Shown here: one piece after another, positions 1-12,550 of the stretch | Layout: each line of letters starts with the position of its first letter | How positions within the stretch are numbered: position 1 is the stretch's first letter | NCBI GenBank assembly: GCA_973895155.1 | Contig: OZ316895.1 | Location: forward strand, 1,488,001 to 1,552,000 | Reading direction: 5' to 3' | DNA from: Marsupella aquatica | Taxonomy: Eukaryota; Marchantiophyta | Length of the DNA stretch: 64,000 nt | The notes under the pieces: model-generated | Seen by the model: only the letters and a program-made list of their open reading frames with translations | The model's database searches: none | What the model was told of the DNA's origin: nothing | Position numbers and translations under genes: made by a program

Positions 1-5
1 ACGGG

Positions 6-2475
6 ATGACTGCAGAGGTGTACCGTGCTTGTTGGGACTTTATTGGAGAAGATCTGGTAGAGATGATTCAAGCATTCTGGCTTACTGGGGAGCTGGACAG
101 GGGGATCAAGGAGGGGATCATCAAGCTTATTCCGAAAAAACCTGACAAACGACTCCTTAAAGACTGGCGACCGCTCACGATGCTCAACACAGTATACAAG
201 ATCATTGCCAAGATCTTGGCTTTGCGGCTGAAGCCTCTACTGAACCAGATGATCAGCCCGCAGCAGACTGGTTTTATCCCAGGTCGTCATATCCTGGAGA
301 ACATTTCACTGGCATGGTTGGCGTGCGATTGGGTGCAGAAGCAGAAGGCTGAATCACTTTTTCTAAAGCTGGACTTTGAAAAGGCGTTTGATCGAGTTAA
401 CCATGAGTATATATGGGAGACTATGCACGTATTGGGCATAAGCAGTCATTTCATTAAGCTTGTACAAGCTCTTCTTTCACAAGCTTCATCGAGGGTCCTG
501 GTGAATGGTTATTGCTCTGGGCCGATTGAATTGCTAAGGGGTGTGCGTCAAGGCTGTCCTCTATCGCCACTGCTTTTTGTCATCTCAACCCAACCATTAA
601 TGGACTTCCTAGATGCGGAGTTGGCTGCGGGTAGGATGAGTGGTATTGCAATCTCAGAAACATTGACTATCTGTTATCGTCTGTTTGCGGATGATGTGGG
701 TATGTTTATTCCTGCCTCAGAGCAGGCTTTCAAGGAGGCCACGGTGGCGTTGGCGTGCTATGAGACGGCCTCTGGAGCCCGGTTGAACCTGCGTAAATCT
801 GTGGTGATCCCGCTGGCTCTTAATGTCATCCCACGGTGGCTGCTGGAAGTTGGATGTCACGTTTGCCAGAGAGGGGAGATACAAAAGTACCTGGGGGGCC
901 CCCATTGGTGTGGGTTTGAGGACTGAGCAACTTCACAAATTCTGTCTGGATAAAGTGAGTGGTCGGCTAGCATCTTGGACTAACAAGCTGCTCTCATTTA
1001 CAGGGAGGACCTTATTAGTAAAACATGTGTTGCAGGCAATCCCAATTTATCACGTCATGCATTTCAAAGCTTCAGCCGAGTTGGCAATGAAACTGAGTGC
1101 TCTCAGTCGCGACTTCTTGTGGGGTTATAATCCGGCTGGAGGGAGGAAAATTCCGTTGGTTGCTTGGGCAAAGATGTCTCTGCCAAAGGTTGAAGGTGGC
1201 CTGGGCTTTAAAGACTTTAAGAGCCACTCAGATGCTCTTTTGTCACAGTGGTTTATTAAAGCTCTGAATTCCCCTGATATGGAATGGGCTAGAATGCTTG
1301 CTGCAAACCTCTCCTTAATGGGCTGGTTGAATTACAAAGTCATACGCAGGAATCAGTATTCGCTCAAGGATAAGCTTTTGCTGTGTTCTCCCCGCACCGG
1401 AGGTGGTCTTTCATATACCGCTGGTCTGTGGAAGGCCTGGGAGCAGGTGAGAGCACATCTCTCGTTCGAACCTGGTATGTGGGGTATTCCAGGGCGCTGG
1501 AGCATTCAGGATACCCTGAGATGCATTACAGAGTTTAACTCGCTGCCAAACGTGGATATATTAGGAATTACTGCCATTTGTGGCAGGCTGGGCTTGAGAA
1601 GTATTAAGGATGGATGGTGTACGGAGAGTGCTGGTTGGAAGGAGATGCCCCTGCGATGGCATCAAATGAGGGGTTTCTCTGAGGAGCAACGCGGGTTAAC
1701 TAAGGCATTTTTGGCGAAGATCTGGGCGTCTGGCTCCTGTTCCCTGAACCTGGACCCTGGGGCTCGGAGGTGGAGATGGGCTGATAAGGTTGGGCCCCTG
1801 AAGAACTTTGATATTGCCAATTGCAGGGTGTATGAGTTTCTTAGACCATCTGTGTCATTCTATGAGCGTCTGAACTGTATCTGGTCATCGAATGGGACTG
1901 AGATGGAGTGAAATAAGAGATGGAGTCTTCTGTGGAGGTCCGATCTTTCTTGCAGGGCCAAGACCTTCATTTGGAGGGTGATTGTTGGGGGTCTGTTCAC
2001 GGGTGAGAGGGCTCTTAGAATTAAAGCTAGTAACGGCGAATGCAAGTATTGCAGTGGGCTGCTGGAGTCGATGCCACATCTGTTTGTTCAATGCAGGTTT
2101 GCTATCAGGTGCTGGCAGATGTATAGGGATGTGCTTGGGACTCTGCGGGTGCCTTTCGGAGTTGGTCTGCTGCCCCTGTTGGATGATTCCCTGGGGAAGG
2201 AAGTTACTCATTCTGTGAAGCTGTTTATGCTTTACCAAATGTTGTGGATGATCTGGAGGGCCCGTAATGATCATATGTTCCAGGCCGGTGCTAGTAGGAA
2301 ATTTGATTTTGGTTTGGTGCTCACTGAGACGGCAGATCACTTGTTTGCTGTGGGCTGCCGTTTTCCGCTTGGCAGGCGTCATGCCCGGGTGAGCCGGGCC
2401 GGCGAATGGCTTGCTTTTCATCGTCAGGATTGGTTTCGGGCTGGTCGGCTTCGCTTTGGTGGTGGCGTGGTGTGA
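6..2475 (+). pseudogene. LINE ORF2 reverse transcriptase plus zf-RVT, frameshifted
   Basis: This is the coding relic of the LINE. Frame one (6 to about 890) covers the fingers and palm with the LFADD catalytic motif. Frame two (from about 893) carries the thumb and connection region, including the typical plant motif SFTGRTLLVKHVL and the DFLWG segment. After the TGA at 1909 the same frame gives the zinc-binding domain that ends plant LINE ORF2 proteins (SLLWR, IWRVIVGGLFTG, CKYCSG, HLFVQC, ARNDHMF). One indel and one stop mean a fairly recent death. A 204-codon antisense frame at 1885-2499 is a shadow. Confidence 0.9.
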
Positions 2476-2639
2476 TGTCTTTTGGCGTGGTAGTGTCATT
2501 GTTAGTTGCTCATTGGTTTTCTTGGGCTCCTAGGGGCCCTGTTGGGGGTGTGGGGCTGCTGGGGAGTGTTGGCCCCGGACTGTTGCCCCTGCTGTGTTGT
2601 TAGGTTCTGGCTGCATTGGCCTTTGTTGTCCCCCCCTAT

Positions 2640-2655
2640 CCGTGGGGTTTCACGG
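2640..2655 (+). repeat. LINE 3'-terminal hairpin
   Basis: The sequence ccgtggggtttcacgg folds with a 5-bp stem (CCGTG/CACGG) and a GGGTTT loop, just before the A/T-rich tail ttaaaatttataaaaaa. The same hairpin with altered but pairing stems closes the two SINEs at 30.6 and 45.0 kb. Confidence 0.7.
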
Positions 2656-2675
2656 TATTAAAATTTATAAAAAAT

Positions 2676-5470
2676 CCATTCCAAGGAAAACCTGACAATT
2701 GGAGTCCTTAAGCTAAATTTATGGGGCCCGTCTCTAGATTCTAAGAAGTAGGAAATAACCCAATTCACTGTACCTGGTCGTCAATGTGGAGCAAAAGACT
2801 TGATGGGCCCCTCTAGGTAAAGATATCCTTGAAGAGCCCCTCACTTTTTAATATACTTTCTGGGCCCTGCAACCCTTCTTCGTGACCTGTCTGATTATCT
2901 TTTCACATTTTTCCTTTAAAATTATCTTTTCACATTTTTAATTCTAACATCTTACTTACAGCTATGTATGTCAGTCAATGAGGTGACTAATCTTTGTCAC
3001 ATCCTTGTTTTTTGTCCACTCTCATTTCAGTTTTGTCTTTAATTGAATCCATCTCATTTTTGTTCATCTTCATAATTTATTTTTTATTGAGACTCATGAT
3101 CACTTTTGTATGTATTAAGAGTTACTATCTAGAGGCTTCACTCTAGCCCCTACTGTAGGCCCTTAAGAGTACACTTAGTTTGGGCTTTTATACTAAGACG
3201 AGCCCTATGCCCATGCGTTGCACGGGGCAAGGAGGGCCTACCCATCGGGAGTAGGGCCAGGGCATTTACGGGCCAGCCTGGGGAAGCACATATGCACAAG
3301 GGGTACTCATTTCCTTTATCAATGGTAAAAAAAGACAGCTAAACTAATCCAAAGGCTGTGGATCTTTCCCACCCAGGAGTTTTTTTGTATTGGGATGAAG
3401 AAGAAAAAACAGGGGATCCCTTATCATAGTTGTAGACGTTACAATTAAAAAAAAGGTTGGAGGGACAAGGGGCCCCACTAGTTGAGGGGCTCGGATATCT
3501 TTTCCAAGTATTTTGCTGCGTCAATAGAGGGGCCCATCAAGTATTTTGCTGCGTCAATGTGTGCAGAATCGCCGTGATACTTTTTCCACTTTCGAGGGCA
3601 GATTCTGCGGACATGCTATTACGAGTACCGGTCCCCACTAAAGTACAGACTGAGCACTGCGTGTTTCAATTTCTGTCCAGTGATCTGCATGGCTTGCTTC
3701 TGTTCTGACCTTCGAAGAATAGAATGATGCTGATCACCGAGAACCACACGAGGGGATACACTCATGATGACAGAATCTTGGGCAAATTGGGCTCATGGTT
3801 GGTTGTGGAGGGTACACCTGGTTTGCAATCAGGATTTTATAGGCGAGATTTTCATGGTACCCCACATTGTTGAACGAAACATATTAATTATGCAGTAGAT
3901 GTGGTACCTATGTGGGTACCTCTCTCATGGATAGTAAGCTTCAAGGGTGTGTGGTGATTAGGGCATCTCCACCGGTGGCACGCCCTCTGCCCAGGAAAAT
4001 AGCTCCTGTCTGGGACGAAAGAGCTTTTCTCCACTTGGAATGACAAAGCTTTTCGATGGTCCTCTTTCTTGAAAATGTGGAGCCTCGATCTTGAGAGAAA
4101 CAGTACCAGCAATGCACCCTGATGCATAGAATTGCTTTGTTACACTTTTTGAATCCGGTGGCCTGCAGACACCCTTTCTATTTTCCGTCACGGCTCTCTG
4201 CTATTGGGATTCGGCTATATTGATTGCAGATGGGATGCAGGTGAACTGGAGGTGTGCTGCCTGCAGAATTGACCGTGGACAAGGCCGCATTGGTGGTAAT
4301 TTGCGGGTACTATTCGTTTCCACTTTATTTCGCTTACAGCATACTTCCCACTTTCTAAGAGAACACCCCCGATGAAGAAGATACATACAATCGAGAACTC
4401 ATGCTATTCAGTCACTCGGATGTATATCCAACGACAAAGAGAGAACTCCATCAATTTGAGGTGAAAGGGTATTGGAATATAGGAGAGGCTCAATCGATAC
4501 TAGTCTGTTCGAGCTGAGGATGGATAGTGCAGTGGCCAGATGCAAGATTACTTGAGAAGTCTCTAAATTGTACGTACTTTCTTGGAAAAATTATCAGTCG
4601 TCATTTCCCCCCCCCTGCATTTCTTCGTGAAACTTTTGTAAGGAAAGGCCTATCGTCGTTCATGACAAACTTGTCAATTGGGATGAGGAAGGCAGAAAGA
4701 GGTGAAGGGATATATATGTGTAGACTCGTTCTGTCTTTGAAGAACTTTGTTCTGTCGCTTGGCCCGATTTGGTCTACCAGAGCATGGAATGTCACATATG
4801 TATTTTTAGGACAGAAAGAGATGACGATGGAATTCCAGAGGAGGATTTGCACATAAACCGAATCGCATTTATCTTAACAAGTTGTGTGGGAGCTTTTGTC
4901 AATTAAAGGCTTAGAGAAAGATGTCATAAGGAGAGACGCAGAAGAGGACAGTGAAAGTGAGATGATACTCATGGGAAGGAAATTGCACCTGGGATCCGAA
5001 CGGACGGAGTCAGTCGTGGTTAAGAGAGAGGCAATGCATGGAACTTAGAACCCAAGGAGACAGAATCAGGCTGATAGAATCAAGCTGTGAAACTACACGA
5101 CGCAGAACTGATTGGGTGCGATGATACTACTTTTTAATGTACAGCGTGGATGAGCGGAGTGAAACCCAGGAAGAGTGAAGTGAGGCTGATCAGAGGCACT
5201 GAATTACGTGGAGACAGAAATTGACGCGCCAGCCTGCCACTTCATGTGTGCATTGTCTGTCGCCGTTTTATATTAGAGGGAAGGAGAGATGAGCAAATTA
5301 CGGTGAAGACCTGATCTTTGATGATTGCCCTGTCGCCCCGCAGGTCAAATTATGACGGCAAGAGGATTTGTTTCTTTTAAGTAAGATGTAGGATCGAAGT
5401 GCTGCAATAGTTGCACCATTTGGAGTGTTATCAGCTCGTCAGTCATCCTTCGAAGGCAGACGACGAAGCA
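2676..5470. other. intergenic DNA, no gene recognised
   Basis: AT-rich DNA without a convincing coding region. Short open frames at 3457-3708, 4527-4856 and opposite them have no recognisable domain. A 21-bp word aagtattttgctgcgtcaat(a/g) occurs twice, at about 3505 and 3539, as a direct repeat. A small inverted repeat lies at 3210-3226. The last few hundred bases should hold the ferric reductase promoter and 5' UTR, but no clear TATA box could be assigned. Confidence 0.5.
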
Positions 5471-8400
5471 ATGGCGCAATCTACAGACTCAGCCCAGGAC
5501 ACTCAACACTCGGTAATGGAGAGAACCAATCTGGTGGGAGTGGAGGGCGATGAAGAAGTGAGAGTGGAGCCGATACGAACAAAATGGTCAAGATTGGCTC
5601 TGGGAGTTATTTTGTGGTCAGCTGTGCCCTACTACATAGTTCTGAATGTTCTACTTCCGACAGAACTCGGTCAATACTATTTATTGGAGACTTGGATTCA
5701 GAAGGCACAAGCATTTATGCCTTACTATGGCACGCATGGTCAGATTTCTTCGCCTTTCTCCCAGATTCGACTTCAATTTGTAGAAAAAATCATCAATGTC
5801 TTCGACAATCATCTTCCTGGTGTGGGCTCTTTTTGGTAGGTAAGTTTTTGGTTTCTCACGTGATAAAACAGAAAGTCCAAGCTGTTATTTCAATGTCGTT
5901 GGTAGTATTGTACGAGATAAAGATGTACTACTCCCCGCTTGGCAGTATAAGAACACGAGTTGGAGGTCTCTGCAAATATAAGCAGAACCGTAGATCATGG
6001 AAAGTAACCTCTGAAAGTTACGTTTTAGCGAAAGACACTCCAAATAGTTCTATGAATCAAATTGTGATAAGTGGAAATTACGATTTGATTTCTCTGATCC
6101 ATTACCGGAGATGGACCAACGAAATGAATGACTGAGTAGTGAACTGGATTCGCGACATTCAATTGCTGACAAGGAATGGGAACCACTGGATTCTATAGTT
6201 AGCATAAAGGAAGCGGGGTTTTGGTCCACAAGCAATGATAAGGGATTTACAAATTATGTCGAGGAATGCTACGGATCTACATAATTATACACACTGGCTG
6301 ATTGCTTATGTCCTCATAATGTCTTAATTTCCTCTCGTGCACAATTCAAAACAAGAAATACAAACTGGGTGCCAGCAGCAACCCTACAAGAGAGCGGCAG
6401 TCGATCTAATGACGCTTTAATAGTACTCTTCACCTGCTATGGTGTAGGATGCTTCGTTCTTGGTATCAGTCGTTGTAAATTAGTGAGCTCAAATGATTTC
6501 TTCTGCCTATGGAAGAAGCTCGAAATTTAAACTCGTGGTAAAGCGTAGAAAATAGACGGGACTGGAATTATGATCAGCGGTCATAATTGACCATGTATGT
6601 CAGCCATTATGTGCACGAAAAGCCATGAGGTAACTGCATATACCATGTCCAGGTGTCTCGCAGGATAATGAAGTCCTCTTTCCTTCTGTTGGGGAGAAGG
6701 CGCGGTAGGGGGGGGATAATGGGTTGCTTAGTTTTGACTTTTTGTGTGTCCTTTGGCTGGATGCTGCAGGAGCGTACATACTTCTCTGGGGTGGCCCGAT
6801 TTTCCTCCTTGTCTTCGGTGGAGTTATCTATCTATACCTCTTTCCCAGATCATCTCGACGGTATGCTTATTTTGATGCAAACTGAGAAAGGTCCAACGTC
6901 AAAGATCGGTACCTTTTTCAGGAGCAATTTCGAATGAATAATTGGGCGACTTTACCATTATAGGATTTTACCATTCTTTATTCATCGCTCTCAGGAATAG
7001 GCACGGCTTACTACAGGTGTCGTGATGGATCCTTTAAGATGAGACGAGCATTGCTAGCTTCGGCCCATAATTACTTACGAAAGTTCTCCTGGAAACTGCA
7101 GACCTATTAAACGGAAGGCTCCAAGAGCTAGTCTCGGAAATAATCCGTTGATCGTCAGCGGTCCTTTTGGAGTAGTCTCTGCAGCAGAGCTTCTCTGCAT
7201 CGTGACCTTCACTCTTGTCATAACGTGGTTACTGGTCCTGGAAATTCTCCGTAGGATCCCGATAACCGCGGAAAAGTTCTCTTCAGCCCCTGCTTTGTAA
7301 GTCACATCGCACATGGGGGTCAGTTTTACCTTCCGTGACTTTTCTTAATTCCGGTGATACTCCTCATCATAGATTGTGGAGCGTACTTCAAGGGGCCAGG
7401 CATCCTTTGGTGGACAAATGTTTTTCCTCCCCGCGAGTAATATTCCTTATTTATGTCCGAAGTATTTAGAATTGAAATGAAATGTATGTTTGTGGCACGC
7501 AGGTGGCCGTTTTTCCTAGGATCGGTGGGAGGTTGCTTTGGATTTGTTGGTCAAGTCTGTTTGGGCCTGCTCTTCTTACCTGTGGCAAGAGGCTCTGTTC
7601 TACTACGACTAATTGACATACCATTTGAACATGCTGCAAAGTATCACGTCTGGCTAGGTCATTTCACCATGGCCATGTTCTCGTTACATGGCCTCGCCTT
7701 TGTTATTGCGTGGACAGCAAGAGGAGTGTTGATATCACAAGTAATTTGCAATCCCTTCTCTATTTTGGGAAATTTTATGATGTAACGTTGCACAATGCTT
7801 CGCATTCTTATGAAGCTGCAGACAAATCGGTACTGTAGAGAAGTCTCTGTGTCTCTACAAACAGTGATGTTGATCACGTTCTCAAATTAATATTGCAACT
7901 TGCAAACGGATCAAAAGTTACTACATGATTGAGATGATTCTGGGGTGCAAGGTTTTGCATATATATGATGAGACAGATCATAGAAAGCTTAACCCTTTGC
8001 TTCAGATCGTCATTGGAATGCTTATGCTGGTTTTGTTAACGGTTTTTATTTTGTGTTCACAGCTACTTGCATGGAAAGCTGATTTTGGGATTGCCCATCT
8101 GCCTGGAGTTATTGGTCTGTTGGTTGGATTGTGTATGTGGGCAACCTCTTTCCAGTCTACCAGGATACGTGCTTTCGAGCTCTTCTACTACACACATCAG
8201 CTCTATATTGTCTTCATCATATGCATGGCCCTACATGTTGGTGATTACATATTTGGGATATGTTTTGCTGGAATTTTTCTCTTCACATTTGACCGATTTC
8301 TGAGGTTTTGCCAGTCAAGGATAAACGTGTCTTTACTCTCAGCAAAAGTCTTGCCATGTGGGACCTTTGAGGTTGTCCTACCTAAGCCCTCAGGTACATA

Positions 8401-9985
8401 TTCTTTCCTCACGATATGGCTTTGCATGTGGGCAGTCTTTTGAAGTGTGAAAATTGAGCTTATGTTGGCTTACGATGTGCAAGATTGAGATTTTTGTAAT
8501 ATCCAACCTCACTTACATGAAACTAACTTCAGCTCCTTTACTGTTGCACTACAGACCTACAGTACAATGCCTTGAGTTTCGTTTTCCTCAATGTTCCGGT
8601 ATTAGGTCGATTGCAATGGCATCCGTTTAGTGTGTCATCAAGTCCCAAAGATGACCCCGAGAGCATAAAGTTTCTGATTAAACCCTTGGGGACCTGGACA
8701 CGGCAATTCAATCGAATAGTAAGCGAAGCAGCAGCTGCAAAGTGCCCGTTCCGTTTGAAAGCTGGAGTGGAGGGTCCATATGGGCATGAGACGAGCTACT
8801 TTCTAGAGTAAGTGTTCCGTTGGTTTGTTTTCCCTACTTTTCACTCGGTCATTCAGACTTAGACTTTTGAACAAACCTGTCACTGATAACTGTACTTTGT
8901 GCTGAGCAGCTATGAAGCGCTTCTATTGGTGGCCGGAGGTATTGGCGTTTCACCTTTTGTCGCTGTAGTCCGAGACATTCTTCAACGCTATCAGCAAAAT
9001 GAGCCTCATCTTCCTAAGGATATTACACTAATTTGGGCAGTGAAACATAGTAAGGAGCTGGCCATTCTGGACTCTCTGTCTCCATCGGCCATTTGTCCTG
9101 AATATGCCTCCAGGTTCAATCTGACTGTGAAGGTCTACGTTACGAAAGAAATGGAAGACGACGTAGAGGCAAGAAGCCTTTCTCAAGCGGACCTTGCCAA
9201 CTACACACAATCCACAGAACGCAACCTTGATGCAACCCAGAAGACGATCTCTCGTTTGGTGGGCACCGGAGACATTTTGTGGGTGGGAGCGTCAATTGCA
9301 GCATCTCTATTCGGTTACCTTGTGATAACGGGTCTCGCAGGCAAATACTACCTTTTCCCGGTAGATCACGACTCTTATGATGTCATACCGTGGTGGGTGA
9401 GAGGAGTTATTGTCTGTTTAGGTATTATATTTGGCGTTTGGTTCTTTGGAGGCAGCGTTATACTTTTGTGGCATTTCACGAGTTCAAGATCATCAAAGAA
9501 GCTATCACCTGCAGCTGAGCCTCTCTTAAAAGATTCTGATCATGGAGAAACCGAGATTTCAGTCGGGAAATTGGTGCAGCCCTCTAACACGGTTTATGGA
9601 TGTAGACCCGATTTGCAAGGTGCTCCTCGAGCCCTCTCTCTCTTTTTGTATAATGACTCCTCCATCATTCCATAGTCGTGCACCCAACTTTGTGCTAAGA
9701 GGAATGAAGTGAAAGGTCAATGTGAAGCTCTTGTACTCACTTCAAATCGTGCTAATTAGAATTGGGGTCACTGACTAAGAAGTGGGTTCACTGATGGATG
9801 TGGCGAAAACAGACGTGTTTGAAGGATGTGCAAAGCGACTGGGTGGGAGCAATGTGGGTGTGCTAGTCTGCGGACCCGAGGGATTGCAATCGAGCGTAGC
9901 CAGTCAGTGCCGGGCTTTCAACTCAATCTCTTATAGCCGCCAGAAAGTGGCATTCAGTTACCACTCTGTTAGTTTTGATTTATAG
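5471..9985 (+). CDS. FRO: ferric-chelate reductase (FRO family), 8 exons
   Basis: This membrane flavocytochrome passes electrons from NADPH through FAD and two hemes to ferric chelates. Inferred exons: 5471-5738, 6770-6860, 7102-7296, 7503-7740, 8063-8393, 8555-8807, 8910-9619 and 9780-9985. All introns are GT-AG and the joined frame gives 763 aa without a stop, near the usual FRO length of about 700-750. Exon 4 holds HVWLGH...SLHG (H-x13-H) and exon 5 THQL...ALHVGD (H-x12-H), the paired heme ligands. HPFSVSSSP (exon 6) is the FAD site, GGIGVSPF (exon 7) the NADPH loop, and VLVCGPEGL (exon 8) the C-terminal nucleotide motif. Other membrane segments lie in exons 1-3 and in an insert in exon 7. 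The start is the first ATG in a frame open further upstream. Plasma membrane or organelle placement cannot be told. Confidence 0.93.
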
Positions 9986-11490
9986 TCTTGAAAGTATTAA
10001 GCTCAGAGGTGGTAGGATCGAATGAGAAGATGTACTATTTGACACTATGGCTCGACGAAAATGAGGTGGTGTTCCAACCAGGAACCTCCTCTCAACCTTC
10101 TATTGTTGTGGTCTACTCTACGTGTATATATACATGGAGGTGGAAGCTCCGGCTTTACTCAACAAAATGAAGCTGGCTTCAATTAAGGCGCAACCATTGA
10201 AGCGGCAGTCTACTCTTCGCTTGGGGACTACCTCCGTTGGGGCCTTCCATGGGGAAGATAGAGTTCTCCTACCGGATTTTTCTTTCGAGATTTCCTGCAC
10301 TAGCAATGGTCTGCATTTTCCTTGATTAGTGTGCTACCCGATAGTGTACTCCTTGCTCTCCCTACCATTAAGCTCAGTTGTCCGTCAAATGAAAAGGCTA
10401 TAATGAATTTTCCGTGTGCGATTAGGCTAGACTGGGTGTCACATGCCAGCCTGACTTTTTGTGGCTAAACGTGGTAGTCGAGAGTCAACAGCTTGGGAGT
10501 TTTGTTGGTACCTAGTATTTTCGGGAGTTTCTGCGTTGGAATCACAAACTGACTAAGCGTGATTGGTAGTGTATTCCTTAGTGGATGAGAAATTATATCT
10601 AAAGTATTGGTTAGAATGGAAATGGACTGCCTGGTGGGTTAAAAGGTGATTATCCTTGATTCCTGGATCTGCTGGGGACCTCGGGCCTATGGTTGCTTGT
10701 TTACATTTCTGGTGTATTTCATGGTTTGATTGGTGAGGTGACTGACATTTCCGTGCCAAAGAAACGAGTAACAGAGGACAGTATCAAGCTGACGAGATAC
10801 CAACCATCAACGCTTCAATCACTGGTAGAAACGTGTAAATATCTAACACTGCAGTTTCAGTACTTACACTGACACAATGTAGGTCCATTCTGGCTATTTC
10901 TGATAGCTTAGCCCAATCACGGTCTGCTGGCCCGAACTCCGTATCTGAGAGAAATATTTTGTAGCATAGTCTTGCCTTCGCAGGGAAGCATGGCGATGAC
11001 TTCATCAAGACAGTGATGACGATGATCGTCTACTGCTGGATGGCAAAACAGACAGCATGGACCAACTGTCCTGGGCTCTAGTCCGTAGGTGGAAGGAAGA
11101 GCCGTTTCAACTGCTGATCTGGTTTTATTTTATTTGTACTTTAACAAGACAGGTTCAGCTTTCTTTGTATTCGGGTGTCAGTAAATTCTTTCCATCCCCT
11201 ACATTTATTTCGGCAACTGAATTTGAGTCCAGGTCTTGTGTGTTCTGGACACCCTTTACAAGATTTTACAAGATTAAAGTTTCCCCTTTCACACCCTCTC
11301 CAACTATAGGTGCCTTCTATTTTCACTTGGCTATGGCCTGGCAACCTGCACAGCAACTGGTCCCAGTGATGGCTGCTACTGAAACCTTGTTACAAGGCCA
11401 GAGTTTGGTCACCAGCGTCTGTGTTGCAAGGTTCGAGTGGTCTGTCATACTGTAGCATTACTCTCATGTAATTTTAATTCCAAAATGTTA
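9986..11490. other. ferric reductase 3' flank, no gene recognised
   Basis: Probably the 3' UTR of the ferric reductase followed by spacer. Short open frames at 10122-10325 and 11057-11455 have no recognisable domain, no splice context and no homologous neighbour, so no gene is called. Confidence 0.45.
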
Positions 11491-11497
11491 AAATGTT

Positions 11498-11579
11498 CGT
11501 AAGAATTTAACGAGGCAATATGTGTATAATAGGACGCTCGTAAGAATTTAGCGAGGCAATATGTGTATCATAGGACGTT
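11498..11579. repeat. 41-bp tandem duplication
   Basis: Two copies of a 41-bp unit beginning cgtaagaattta and containing gaggcaatatgtgtat, starting at 11498 and 11539, with only a few differences. Confidence 0.85.
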
Positions 11580-11630
11580 CCTTTCCTACCTGCTCCTTCC
11601 ATTTGTGCCCCTGCATGGAAAGGACAAGGA

Positions 11631-12070
11631 GTGGCTGCGCTGTTATTTTCAGAGATGAGGTGGGGACTCCATAGCGTCATAGACAACGAGGAGTCTGTCT
11701 ACTGTAGGTACGAGACTTCATGGCAATTTTTTCTTTTAAAAAGTGATACTAAACAGGATGAAAGGAGTGGACTCCATAGACAATGAGGAGTCTGTCTACA
11801 GTAGGTACGAGACTTCATGGCAGTTTTTTCTCTTAAAAAAGTGATAGGGAGTGGCTGCGCTGTTATTATCAGAGATGAGGTGGGGACTCCATAGAGTCAT
11901 AGACAACGAGGAGTCTGTCTACTGTAGGTACGAGACTTCATGGCAATTTTTTCTTTTAAAAAGTGATACTAAACAGGATGAAAGGAGTGGACTCCATAGA
12001 CAACGAGGAGTCTGTCTACAGTAGGTACGAGACTTCATGGCAGTTTTTTTTTTTCTCTTAAAAAAGTGAT
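11631..12070. repeat. nested tandem repeat, 2 x 220 bp, each with two ~100-bp halves
   Basis: A 220-bp unit starting gtggctgcgc occurs at 11631 and 11851, nearly identical. Each unit contains two related halves that share gactccatag, gaggagtctgtctac and gtaggtacgagacttcatgg, followed by a T-rich and an A-rich run. There are therefore four half-units, and the two long units arose by a later duplication. Confidence 0.9.
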
Positions 12071-12214
12071 ATTAAATAGGAAGAAAGGAGCAATGCTGGA
12101 TAAGTTTGGCCTGAGAAAATTAGCTAGGAAGAAGAGAACAGAACATCCCACCTGATGAAAACAGGATGAATCAAGTTTGCAGATTATTTACATGCGCACG
12201 TTAAACCACACCTG

Positions 12215-12550
12215 CCCCTATAATGGGCTACAGGTAACCCGTAGCTCTCATTGTAAAGAGAAATTGTTCAAGAATGTACTTTGAACTCCACAAAAGGTGC
12301 TGACTGCAAAACCTTCTTTTGACAAGTATTTCACAAAAGGTGCTAGCCTTCCACCTTTTATGGTGAGTAGTGAGACATGGAACCCCTATAATGGGCTATG
12401 GGTAACCCGTACCTCTCATTGTAAAGAGAAATTGTTCAAGAATGTACTTTGAGCTCCACAAAAGGTGTTGACTGCAAAACCTTCTTTTGGCAAGTATTTC
12501 ACAAAAGGTGCTAACTTTCCACCTTTTATGGTGAGTAGTGAGACATGGAA
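12215..12550. repeat. 168-bp tandem duplication
   Basis: Two copies of a 168-bp unit start at 12215 and 12383 with cccctataatgggcta and end agtgagacatggaa. They differ at only a few positions. The unit also carries an internal repeat of cacaaaaggtg and tcacaaaaggtgct. Confidence 0.9.

Larger units (their letters stand above)
1..2675 (+). mobile_element. LINE (L1 clade) 3' part, decayed
   Basis: This is the 3' portion of a non-LTR retrotransposon; its 5' part (ORF1 and the endonuclease) lies outside the window. The reverse transcriptase is clear: LDFEKAFDRV, GVRQGCPLSPLLF and the catalytic FADD box at about 684-695. The frame opens at 6 and breaks at about 891-898, in a run of six G and five C, where the protein should continue YLGAPIGVGLR in the next frame (832-1908). 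An in-frame TGA at 1909-1911 follows, and the same frame then resumes with the zf-RVT module (C-x2-C then H and C, about 2040-2095) up to 2475. The 3' UTR ends in a hairpin (2640-2655) and an A/T-rich tail near 2675. The copy cannot be active as it stands. Confidence 0.93.

Noticed and set aside
1885-2499. 204-codon minus-strand open frame
   Set aside because: It is opposite the LINE zinc-finger region, low in recognisable motifs, and best explained as a shadow.
7075-7314. 79-codon minus-strand frame within the ferric reductase
   Set aside because: It is opposite exon 3 of the reductase and has no independent support.
11498-12550. CRISPR-like array
   Set aside because: The repeats are contiguous tandem duplications without spacers, in plant nuclear DNA.
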